DNA from: Hypsibius dujardini
Taxonomy: Eukaryota > Tardigrada > Eutardigrada > Parachela > Hypsibiidae
DNA: 30,041 bases
NCBI GenBank assembly: GCA_001579985.1
Contig: LRSR01002528.1
Span: 1-30,041 of the forward strand
Direction of reading: 5' to 3'
The position numbers were made by a program, and so were the translations under genes. Shown one piece after another: positions 18,479-28,520 of this stretch (position 1 is the stretch's first letter; each line of letters begins with the position of its first letter). Below the pieces are notes generated by a model. The model searched no databases. It was not told where the DNA came from and saw only the letters and a program-made list of their open reading frames with translations.

Positions 18479-20469
18479 ATGTCGGCTGTGGCGGAGCCAG
18501 CAAAGGAAACAAATGGAGGAGGCAAGCGAAAATGCAAGGAGTCAACAATCACCAAAGCCAAGCGGGCCAAAGTCGTTACAAATTCCTCATCCTGGGAGGA
18601 ACGATTGTGTGCGCTGGAAAAGGACGTCCAGGAACGTTTGAATGCGCCGTATTTGGACACAGTGAACAGGGACAAAGCGCTGCGATTCGAGCCCGGTGAG
18701 CTTTTGTAGTATTAATAGTGGTGGCGTTTGGTTGATTTGTTGATTGGTCGGATGCCTGAGAGGATTTGTCCTAGATTGATTGTTGATTTAATCAGATACT
18801 GCAGCTGTCTGTCTGCCTGCCTGTAGGGTAGTATTAATAGTGGTGGCGTTTGGTTGATTTGTTGATTGGTCGGATGCCTGAGAGAATTTGTCCTAGATTG
18901 ATTGTTGATTTAATCAGATACTGCAGCTGTCTGTCTGCCTGCTTGTATGGTAGTATTAATAGTGGTGGCGTTTGGTTGATTTGTTGATTGGTCGGACGCC
19001 TGAGAGGATTAAGCTTTGATTGATTGTTGATTTAATCAGATACTGCAGCTTCATTCACGGTTGGTTGTTTTATCCACTGTCTTGAGGCCCTTGATTGATA
19101 TATGTGCTCCGCTAAATTGGACGAGAATCAGAGAACGTTATTATAATAGTAACCTCAGTAGTTGATTGGTTGATTAGAGTTGTGTAATTGTTTTTTGTAC
19201 AGGACATCCTGTGGTTTCCTGTCACAACGGACTTTATTATACTGCCACGGTAAGGCTTTGGTTTAGCGGAGTCATTCGATGGAGTTATGAAATGCGGTAT
19301 AAATTACTCTGATTGTGAAACATGTAACGTGTATGTGTTTGGTAGGTCAAGTTGTATGTTAGGATGATGAAACCGGATTCACTCTACCCCGACAAGACTC
19401 AAAAAATTCCGGCGGAATTACTTGTTCCCACCATGATGCTTCACTTCGACGGTTGGTCCAGCAAGTAAGGCGTATATAATCGACAGAACAAGATATCAAA
19501 GTCCTCCCATCCGGGCTGCCGGCCTGTCTATCTGTCTGTCTGTCTGTCTGTTTGTGGTTGGTCCCCTCCACCTTACAGGTCTGCAACAGTGTTTATATGT
19601 TTGCTTCTATTTGTTTTCCATTCTCGTATTTGCTCGTTGCTTTGTTGTCTTGCAGTGACTGAATGCGTCTTTCTTTTTGCCTATTCTTAAGTATGTTTTC
19701 TTATTGAAGGCATGACACCGAGGTGGCGGAAAACGAAGTATTCGACGCGGTGTTTCGCACTCGACCGGTGGACACCTTCGCACTGCTCGTCGCTCATGAA
19801 TGGAATTTGTTGCGGCGGTAAAAGATGTGAAGTTTTTTCTCTATTTCTCGGTGTCTGTTTGCCGGCAAGGTTGCCTCGTGTGTTTGATTGCCTGAACTTG
19901 TACATACTAGTAGTACATTCATCTTTTGTTTGTCTGTCTGTGTGTCTATCTTTCTCCCTCTCCTTGTCTGTCTTCCTGTCTATCGAACTGTCGGAGTGTC
20001 TGTTTTTCTGTTTGTCCGTCTGTCTGTCTGACTGTCCGTCTGTGTGCCTGTTTGTCTGCCTGTCTGTTTATCTGTCTGTCTGTTTGTGTGTTTACTTGTT
20101 TTTTTCCTTGTATCTCCTGGTCCATTCTTCGGTTTACATGTCTGTTAGCGGTTGTTTCTGACTGGCTCTGAGTTTTGTTACCTTGTTGTGAAGGTTTTGA
20201 GTTTTTAAGTTGATCTTACATCGACTGCCATGTTGCGCGGTACTCAGTCTGACACCGGCCATTTCAAGTACCGCTTTGTTTTGTATGTTCCCAGGAACCA
20301 ACTTGCACGTGGTGCCAAAGGTCTGGGAAGGAGCGCATTTCTCATGAACGACCGAATGTACGCGGTGATGGAAGCAGCATGGAAAGAGGATTGTGGCGGC
20401 GGACAAACGCTCTCTTTCGGCCAGTTTTGTGGGCGGTTACCTGGGCCTTATCGCCGGGGGTCCCATTAA
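18479..20469 (+). CDS. Gene C: divergent chromo-barrel protein, paralogue of gene B
   Basis: Five exons: 18479-18695, 19203-19249, 19346-19464, 19710-19817, 20295-20469; 221 residues, all junctions GT-AG and in phase. The start is the ATG at 18479 (MSAVAEPAKE); an earlier ATG at 18474 is out of frame. Residues 15-40 are Lys-rich (GGGKRKCKE, KAKRAK), a likely nuclear signal. The core matches gene B: NAPYLDT, RFEPGHPVVSCHNGLYYTAT, PDSLYP, HFDGWSSK (121-128), AENEVF, RPVDTFALLVAHEWNLLRR, then SAFLMNDRMY and LSFGQFCGRLPGPY. Exons 2 and 4 fall at the same positions and phases as B exons 2 and 5 (exon 4 is 108 nt in both). Exon 3 equals B 3+4 and exon 5 equals B 6+7. The residues after FDGW (HDTEVAENE) lack the aromatic cage residues of MRG15. 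Likely a nuclear chromatin-type protein; function unknown. Confidence 0.8.
18707..19049. repeat. 122-bp tandem repeat, three copies, in gene C intron 1
   Basis: Units start at TAGTATTAATAGTGGTGG at 18707, 18829 and 18951. Copies 1 and 2 are almost identical; copy 3 diverges at its end. Each unit holds GATTGATTGTTGATTTAATC and ends CTGCAGCTGTCTGTCTGCC, so the TCTG microsatellite motif is part of the unit. Confidence 0.95.
19519..19553. repeat. (TCTG)n microsatellite in gene C intron 3
   Basis: Short TCTG run (about seven units). Confidence 0.85.
19925..20098. repeat. (TCTG)n microsatellite in gene C intron 4
   Basis: About 170 bp of TCTG, TTTG and CCTG units filling much of the 477-bp intron. 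The plus-strand frame through it is a repeat artefact. Confidence 0.9.
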
Positions 20470-20907
20470 CGGAGTACTGTACTACCAATTTCTTTGACTT
20501 CCGTAACAGCTACCTCTGAACTCCTATCAATTGCAGTCCTCTCTTTCTCTCTTCCCTGTACTTTAAAAATGGCTGCACTGTCGAAGCCTTTGCGAAGATT
20601 TGAAGTGAATCTGCGAGCAGGTCTGCATTTTCTCTGCTGTCTCTCATCTGCATCCGTTCCTGGAATGGGGAGTTTTTTAATCATGCTCTCTCCTTGCCCT
20701 AAATTGGCACTTACAGTAATTTTATTCATAGTGCCTGCTTTTGTTCTTTGGTTTTATGGTTCGCATTTCACATGTGTACTTCCAATCGGAAGAGAAATGG
20801 GATCCTTCCTTCTGAATCAGAATCACATACCAAATTACAGTGGTAATCGACCTGCACTTCATGAGCTGATTGAGATAGAGCAAACGATAGATGGCGCTGC
20901 TCAACCT

Positions 20908-21013
20908 TTATAATGCTTGGCTGACCTAGTCTAGCCATTTGACTCGGCCGGCGCAAGTAAGCAATACATGAAGCGAGTTAAATGGCTCGACTCGGTTCAG
21001 CAAGCATTATATT
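20908..21013. mobile_element. Foldback family 1, copy D
   Basis: The left arm TATAATGCTTGGCTGACC plus TAGTCTAGCCATTTGACTC pairs with the right arm GAGTTAAATGGCTCGACTCG plus GTTCAGCAAGCATTATA. The spacer is about 30 bp. The inner GCTGACC-AGT and GAGTTAAATGGC blocks match copies B and C. Confidence 0.75.
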
Positions 21014-21266
21014 CGTGTGTACCTAATTCAAAACCGTCCCAATGAGAACTGAGAAGTTACAACTGGAAGCTGTGGTTCGCAATCGACGCTGGCCTTAATT
21101 TACTCAGTGCGATAATCACAACTTAATCAGTGTCTCCGTGGCCACATTGTATCACTTTCCATCCCTTCAGTCGAATCGCGCAACTCTGACAATTTTTATC
21201 AAGTAAATTTCTGCGCTTTCCATATTGTGTTAAGAGTCAGCAAATTCAAAATGTACAAAACCTGTC

Positions 21267-21268
<2 letters not shown>

Positions 21269-21310
<42 letters not shown>
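21269..21310. repeat. (CA)21 microsatellite
   Basis: Uninterrupted run of 21 CA units. Confidence 0.95.
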
Positions 21311-21313
<3 letters not shown>

Positions 21314-21748
21314 TGAGTGAACCGATCCCCCAAAGTGTACTGTACTAAGTGTGAAGAAGGAAAAGAGAAAAGCGCAGCGACGGCCTCCGCGTAATAATAT
21401 ACAAACCAAGGCCCACCACAAATAAATCTCATCCACAGAGCCAGGAGGGGAATAGAGAGAACAAATGTGCCAGCTAACAGAATGAGAGAGAAAGAAGAAT
21501 ACTCCGCGCTTCCCACAAGGAACAAATTGTCGCACCAATTTCAAAGCAAATCCAAAAACATCACAACTGCAACCACTCCTCGATCGGGTAGAAGATACAT
21601 CGTCAGGCGCGTCCTCAAAAACAGCCGGTAATGTGCCCATGAGTGCTGGATTGGGAATAAGGATAACACCAAAAACCAAAAGAGAGACCTAACTCAAATA
21701 AAACACACCAGACAATGCAGGCAATCAATCCAACAATCAATCAATCAA

Positions 21749-22755
21749 TCACGGATCCGTCGCATCCGGGGATGATCGAAACGTCGACCGCCTTATCCGC
21801 TGCGGCCGCGGATTGAGGGGGAACATTGCGGATATTTCAGCGGGTGTTTTTCTCGGTCGTTTCGGCGGTGCTTGTTGCTGCTGCTGAGGAAGCGGCGGCG
21901 GCGGTGACTGCGCTGGTGGCGACGGCAGCGGTAACACCGCCGCAGGCAGCGCCTTCACCACAGTCGAGGCCCGGCGCATCCTCCCGCGCGAATCTCGCCG
22001 GTGCTTGGGGATTTTGCTCTGATAAAATCGGCCTGGTTTCCGACCCGGGGTCGAGGGATGCCGCTCCGGGATGACGGGTGGAGGGTCGTCCGGATTGCCG
22101 GAGGATTTGGCTGGGACATTCTTCCGTCGGGGATTCTTCTCGGGGACGTTGAAGCGGGAGCGCTCTTCCGCCTCACACGGCACGTGACGCAGGATGAAGG
22201 CAGAGTCGCTGAGATCTTCCTCGTCAAAAGTGACAGCGGTGTCGATAGGCTCCACCAGTGTGCCGGAGGAGTCGGAAGCAGGCTCGATTTTCACCATGGT
22301 CGAGCTAGGCATGTCGGGAAGTTCGGAATTGCAACCGCCGTTGGAGGCGACGGTGATGGTGGATGAAGCTGCGCCAGATCGGCCGGCTAGTAGTCGGTCT
22401 GATTTGAGGTCGCGGAATTTCGGCACGACAATCTCCTTGTACTGAATCTTTTCAATCTTGGACGGGGCCGCCATGCCGTAGGGGATGACGTAGCTCGTGG
22501 GGTCGAAGCCGGTAGATTCGCGCTTCTTGCGGCCGCCTCCGGAGGCCTTGCTCATGGATACGGTTCGGTTCAATCCACCTGGAAAATCAATAAAGGGGTT
22601 TTGTTAGTCGGTCATCGGTATCGACGTTTATCAAGTCAAACGCATAGGTGGATGTTTCATACTGTGAGCTGCTTCTTATTTCTTACCCCGTCCGGTGCAA
22701 AGCGACATGTATGTCTGTCTGTAAATCTGCCTACTAGGGACCAAGCTTGCGGATG

Positions 22756-22790
<35 letters not shown>

Positions 22791-23918
22791 CTGTCTATAT
22801 GCCTGTCTGACTGTATGCCTATGTGCTTGCCTACCTGTCTGCTTTTCTGCCTGCCTGCCTGTCTGTCCGCTAATCTGTATGTGTCTGTGTCTACCTAGAT
22901 ATGATTAACAACTCTTACGTTTCGACGCGGCTTTGGTGATGCTGACATTCTCCACCGAGCCGACACTGATCGACCTGGTTCTGTTGGTTTCCTCCGACGA
23001 AACGGTGGTGTCCGACGAAACCGAGGAATGCCGGCGCTTGCGCACAACACCTGCAACAACAATCGACCAAGAATTAGCACCAGACACAGGCAAATCACCA
23101 GCAAATTAATTAACAATTATGCTTTCCCAAACACAAAGAATAAATCAGAATGGAATTATCGTCAGACAGCGCCGGCTGTAGGAAGGGGATTCGTAATCAT
23201 CATTTCACACACAAACAAACAGCAGCAGCACGACCACCTGGCAGCGTAAACCGTCTCTACAACCATCTCAGCGTACCTGCATTCTGTCGGATCTTCACGG
23301 GGCGCTTGACTTTCGGCCGACCTGGCCGAGCACTGTTCTTGTTGCTGGTCATCCGGTCGTCCTTGCGCGCCTTAGGTGGCCGTGGCTTCTTGTTCTTACT
23401 GGGACCAATCAGTTCTGCGGGGTACTTGCCGGTCGTCAACTTCAGCTTCCGAGCATGGTCCGCGCGAATCTCCTCCTCCTTTTTCTTGATGGCGTCCAGC
23501 AGCTCGCCCTCCCGTTTCACAGCTGCCAGGTACTTTTCCCTCTTTGTCAGTCTGAGAAAAAAGAACATATTACGAGAAATCCACACGCATCACTTCCCAA
23601 ACAAACAAACACATAAACAGGCAAGCTGCAAACATACGAACAGAAAGATAGTCAAGACAGTCAGACAAGTGAAATACAGCCTAATAGTCAAACAGGCAGT
23701 TAAACAAAAGAAGAATCAAGCAGCAGACAAGAAAAGGGGTAGGGAGACTGGCATACAGATATCCAAGTCACCAAGCAAACATCAGACAAGGTAAAAAATT
23801 AAACAGGCGGATAAATAAAGTAATAAACAAACAAACAAAACAGACACGACAAACATACAAGACAGATAGACAGAATACACAGACTGATAGACAAAGAGAC
23901 AGACAGACAGACAGACAA

Positions 23919-23986
<68 letters not shown>

Positions 23987-26900
23987 GCAGGCAGGTAAAC
24001 AGACAGACAGGGTGATAGACAAACAGACAGATAAACAGACAGAGTGACAAAGTGCCAGACGGCATAGAATACTGCTCAAGCTTACCGCAGTTTTACAGGG
24101 TGTAGCGGCTTGGACGGGTCAAAGTCGAACGACACACCGGACAGCACCGTATCCAAAGACCGATTGGACGGCTGTGAGAGATGGGGGTGATAAGTGCGAT
24201 CGAGATGGCTAAGAGCATCGCGTGGAGTGGTCTTCATCAGCGCAGTTCGGTCGCTCCACTGCGGCGCCGAGAGTTGGCCCATACAAATGGCGCAACTGAC
24301 CGGGCCCATGAGGTCCGGCATGAGTGATCGGCTGTAGCAGTGGCAGGTTCGGCGCTTCTCTTCCAGCGCAAGTCGCTTAGGTGGATACGCTGAAACCGGA
24401 CAAAAAATGTCTTAATCTGAAAGCATATTAAAATCTAAAGAATACAAATATAAATTACACTTTAAATACTTCATATTTCTCAATTTAAAATCACATAAAC
24501 AATACAAAAACCACCCACAGGAAGTATACAAATTTTAACTACCTTTCATATAATACTACTAGTACTCATACTTTAAGTGCAATCAGCTCTCTATTCAAAC
24601 GACCTTGAGGGTAAATTTAAAACGTTCACTTTAACCAGCACACACAAGTTGAAAAAGCTGAAACAAAAACTCACAGTCCATTGTGATAATCATTCGTTTT
24701 CGGAATGCCGACAGCGGTCTCGCCCTGGCACAGCCCCGGGCCGAGGACACCGCGCACTCCGTCAGCTCCTTCTCCTTGCCGGGTTCCGCCGCACCCACCA
24801 CCTCCTCCCAATCCTCGCCCTCCTCGGCGCCCTCGACAATCACTTTCCCGCTGCACAACCGCTCCTTCCACATGGTGGCCTCATACGTGTCCAGCTGATA
24901 GTTCAACCCGTAATTCGGTGTCGCCACCTTCATCTTCTTCTTAAACAGCAGATTGTTCGCGGACGGATGCAGTGACTGCCCGGCGGTGCTGGCCGCGGTC
25001 GGAGCACGCAGAAACGCACTGGCATTGGAAGTCTTGGACACCACCACCACGTCCCGATCGTCCCAGGCGCGCGGGAACGCCGAATCACGGTGGAGCGGGA
25101 ATGCCGGCCGGATGGAGGTCTTGCAGTCGTCCAAGGCGCCGTCCCCAAACACGGCGATCCCCTGCTTCTGCTGGAGGCGTTGGAGCAACGACCCCGTCAC
25201 CTGGCAGCCGTACTCCAACCGGGCGAGTTGGCGATGCCCAAACTGATACCGGGTGGCGATGGCGTGCCGTGCTTTGGCGTACCGATGGAGTGCCCGTCGT
25301 TCACTGCAACCAATCAATCAATCAATAAAAGTGGTTGTAAACAAAATGTATCACCAATCAACCGCGCAACCAATCAATCAATCAATAAAGCGACTGTAAA
25401 TAATCTGTACCACAGTCGAGAGGATGTTTTCTGATCTGGTAGTATTGTTTGATGAGCGCATAAAAATGTAGTCGTTGAGGTATAGCTAATTACCAGTGTT
25501 CTTTAAATCAAGGTTTTGAAATAAAACTTAGTTAAAAATCACCAAGTCAGTCTGATTTTCAATTAATAAAAATAAATTAATTAAAACTATAAATGCCACA
25601 TTCAAGTATCTTCCCGTTGACATATACAGGTTTTACAGTTTAAATTTTAAATTAAAAATCAACACGTAAAATCAGATTTCACTTGAACAAAATTAATTTG
25701 ATTTTAAATTATTTTCAAAATAAAAACCATTTTTTACTTTTTTAATGCAATATTTAAATTAACCTAAACAACACAATTAGTAATTACTAAAGTAGTCAAA
25801 ATTCATTCACTTTTTTGGGTTGGACCAGCGACTGCTGCCGCATGCATGGGTGAAGAAATTATCTGAACAAACTGTCGAAAGAGAGATAGCCATCTGGTCA
25901 AAACTTGGATGTCAAGTCATGTGGCGGAACGAGGATACAATCAACAACAAGATCGAGTACACTGGAGGGTCCGGGGAATGGGCAAAAGGGGCGGGGCAGG
26001 GGGGTGTTTGTCAAACAATCGAACTATCAATCACCTGAACACCCCCTGCTCCGCCCCTTTTGCCCACACCCCGGACCCTCGAGTGTACTGAATCTTGTCG
26101 TTGTGGTACTCAGAACGGCTACGGCAGATAAACATAAAATCACGTCAAGACAAAATATCCATCGGCGGCCAGGTCTTTTATTATAAAACTTGTTTCTTTC
26201 TTTGACAGAACAAAATCCATTTTTAATATACGGTGTTCTAACCGCGCTGGGCGACCCAGAAATAATCTGCCTTTTAAAGATCCTTAGTTTTAAAACTGCA
26301 AAACAATCAATTAATCAATTGATTTTCGTCACAAAATGAAAGATTAGACAAGGAATTTGAAATGGAACAATCAATCAATCAGTAAGCCAATCGAATGATC
26401 AGAGTAATATAAACGATAAACAATCAAGAAATCAATCAAAAAGAAAATAACATTCTAACAAGCTAAAAGAGAGATCCCCTTGATTTAGGAACGTTTCATA
26501 AAACGCCAATTACGGTAAACGGCAATCAACCAATCAATCGCCACCACCTGCGAAAAACGTTTCCAGCGAAACGTATGATGCAATCAACCAATCAATCATA
26601 TATTTCAATCTAAGCATTAGCCGGGCGAAGTTAAGTCTTCCCTCGAATCCTTGAACGAAATCATCACTGTGGTGATGATTTTCCAACCTAAATCAACCCC
26701 CACAAGCTGTCCACTTACATTGGAATAAAGTGCTCAGGCGGTACATTCTGTTGGAACATCTCATTCTCCGCCTCGTCCGCGCTCTCCCCGCCGCTCGACG
26801 AGTCCGTCCTCCCCGGATCCAACACATTGGTCCGATCAATGGCCCTGTGGAGGTTCTGCGCGTGTGAGATATAACTGCCTGACCGATCTGCGCTCTGGTG

Positions 26901-27905
26901 GCGGGTCAGCTTCAGCAGATACGCCGGCCGTTGCTGCTTCTCAAAGGCTTCTCTCCGTTGACCGCTCTCTACCCGCTTCACAAACTCCATCAGCTGCGAC
27001 GGCGTCTTTGTCTTCATATCCTCCTTGTTTCCGGATGGCGATGCTGTTGATGTGGTGGAAGCGGATAAAACGCCAAACAGCTCCTGCATCGACTTGCTCT
27101 CCGTCGTCTTAGACGTCAACAGCACCTCCTTCCTAGTGTCATCCGCCGCTGCAGGACCGGTCAACGCCGTGGCAATTTTTCCCTCCGGTCGGAAACTCTC
27201 CCGGTTGAGAAAGTCATGGAACATGGATGAGCCCCCGGTCAGGCCGTTCGCCACTGAGTGCTGCACATGGAAGGTGGAGATTCTTCCCAGCCGTTGCACG
27301 AGATTCTCCATCTTCTCGCCATTCCGCCGGTGCAGCAGTCCCGCCAGGGAATAGAGCATAGTAGAGACGGATTCCCCACCGCTGAGCCAACTGACCTTGT
27401 CTGTGGGCTCCACAGCCAACGGCGGCGGGATCACTTCGTCGGGAGGGACCTCCTCGACAACTGAAAAATTCTCCACCAGAGTGGTTTTCGGTTTACTCGG
27501 CAGCTGTAATATCGCCGGACTGCTTTTCGCGGGTCTGCCCTTTCGCGTGGGCGATTTCCTAAATCGGGTCGTCGCGGCACCATCTGGCGGCTGCTGGGTT
27601 CGCCGTGGCGACAAGGTCTTCTTCGGGACAGCAGGAACGGCAAAAATCCCTTCTCCCTCACTGAGGCTCCTCACCACCGGGTTCTCCTCCATCACTACAT
27701 CCGGGTCCAGAATAAAATCCCGCTGTATGGGAGATTCGGGGGGAGGTGGCAGCAACGCGGGGAATTTATACTCGACGCCATTCTCCAGTTCAGGCCTGAG
27801 GGGGAAGATAAAAAAATGTCAAGGACTCCCCAAAATTGAACGCTGCTTTTTGCCCCCATCATTCGCCACCACTCACCAGGACGTTGGTTCCGTGGAAGCC
27901 ACCAT
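21749..27905 (-). CDS. KANSL1: KANSL1 orthologue, NSL histone acetyltransferase complex scaffold
   Basis: Seven exons: 27905-27877, 27795-26719, 25303-24675, 24389-24086, 23551-23277, 23050-22919, 22578-21749; 1091 residues, every junction GT-AG and in phase, close to human KANSL1 (about 1100). The start ATG at 27905 has an in-frame stop 30 bp upstream. KANSL1 scaffolds the NSL complex and binds the acetyltransferase KAT8/MOF. In order: helical LLHRRNGEKMENLVQRLGRI (163-182); TDSSSGGES (340-348), identical to the vertebrate motif; LARLEYGCQVTGSLLQRLQQ (395-414), matching vertebrate SDLEYRIRQQTDIYKQI; ARARPLSAFRKR; a Cys cluster C594-x-C596 and C611-x-x-C614; and a PEHE domain from 840 with YVIPYGMAAPSKIEKIQYKE and EEDLSDSAFILRH. 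The PEHE domain carries a Ser/Gly-rich insertion of about 55 residues including VKIEP, a possible SUMO site. The C-terminal 130 residues are Pro/Gln/Ala-rich. Introns carry TCTG and AATC repeats. Confidence 0.92.
22737..22880. repeat. (TCTG)n microsatellite in KANSL1 intron 6
   Basis: Pure TCTG at about 22757-22789 plus degenerate CCTG/TCTG units to about 22880. Confidence 0.9.
23844..24053. repeat. (CAGA)n microsatellite in KANSL1 intron 4
   Basis: About 200 bp of CAGA/CAAA units, the longest such tract in the window, ending about 30 bp before exon 4 (on the gene's strand, just after its donor). Confidence 0.95.
25304..26718. other. KANSL1 intron 2 with AATC repeats
   Basis: 1415-bp intron, AT-rich, with repeated CAATCAATCAATCA clusters (25308-25328, 25370-25390, 26369-26383, 26524-26540, 26580-26600) and the foldback at 25937. 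A plus-strand frame at 25820-26038 runs into the foldback and is not convincing. Confidence 0.75.
25937..26109. mobile_element. Foldback element, ~68-bp GC-rich arms, in KANSL1 intron 2
   Basis: The left arm (about 25937-26010) runs AACAACAAGATCGAGTACAC through GGGCAAAAGGGGCGGGGCAG. The right arm (about 26036-26109) is its reverse complement with about seven differences. The loop is 25 bp. As RNA this is a strong hairpin within the KANSL1 primary transcript. Confidence 0.85.
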
Positions 27906-28520
27906 GGATGGAAAGGGCAATTTTTTCTCCTCTCACTGGGTCGGTCGGTGGTGCGGTTCACAGGGTGAAGGTGAAATATCCAGTACACATTTCCACAACG
28001 CAAAATTTTATCGATGGAAATTTATATTCAGCGCAGCGCAGCGCAGCACACACAGGGCTTCAAGCTGGCGTTCATGTTTTCCCCCTTTCTCTCTCTTTCT
28101 CTGTGCGTGCGGCCAAAGAGCGTTGGCTGCATTTCTCTCTCTCTCTGCCGCACCACTCTGCTGTTGCCGCCGCCGCATTGCACGCGCGCGCGTGCCTTGG
28201 GGAAAAAATCCACATGCGGCTCGTTCAGCCCGTTCAGCGGTTCGGCCCACGCCGTGAACGCAGTTGAGCAAGACATTTCCAGTTCCACAGCCGGATGGTG
28301 GTGTGTGGGGTGATCCCACGTGGAATTGGGATCAGCTGCTGGAGGTGAATGGCGTTCGTCCCGTGGTAATTGTTGTGGTTCGAAAACCTCCGCAAATCCG
28401 CAGACTCTGCACTTGAACACCTGAAAAGATATTAAGTTGATGGAAACCCCGTTAAAATGTACAAGAGACAGCGGGGGAACGGAGAAAATGTCAAAGTTTC
28501 GGGCGTCTGTAATAAACACC
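27906..28520 (-). other. KANSL1 5' region with a possible upstream exon
   Basis: Contains a GCAGC run (28031-28048), CT-rich tracts and several overlapping long frames. On the minus strand an acceptor TATCTTTTCAG precedes a frame starting at 28420: VFKCRVCGFAEVFEPQQLP, a single zinc-ribbon-like C-x-x-C. It could be an upstream exon of KANSL1 or of a gene entering from the right, but I see no good donor after it, and the KANSL1 frame has a stop before its ATG. Confidence 0.3.

Larger units (their letters stand above)
20470..21748. other. Convergent intergenic region between gene C and KANSL1
   Basis: Holds a family-1 foldback (20908-21013) and a CA repeat (21269-21310). A plus-strand frame from an ATG at 20569 to 20913 would give about 114 residues with two hydrophobic stretches, but it runs into the foldback and resembles nothing known. 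Both 3' UTRs should lie here. Confidence 0.6.

Noticed and set aside
20494-20913. Plus-strand frame of 139 codons with two hydrophobic stretches; inner ATG at 20569 in good context
   Set aside because: Unrecognised, ends at a foldback repeat, and lies just after the gene C stop; more likely 3' UTR. Transcript data with conserved homologues would change this.
24953-25434. Several plus-strand frames of 97-118 codons
   Set aside because: Antisense to KANSL1 exon 3, whose GC-rich codons leave the opposite strand open.
27397-28257. Plus-strand frame of 286 codons
   Set aside because: Antisense to KANSL1 exon 2 and its 5' region; Ser/Gly-rich shadow without domain similarity, while the minus strand carries the conserved motifs.
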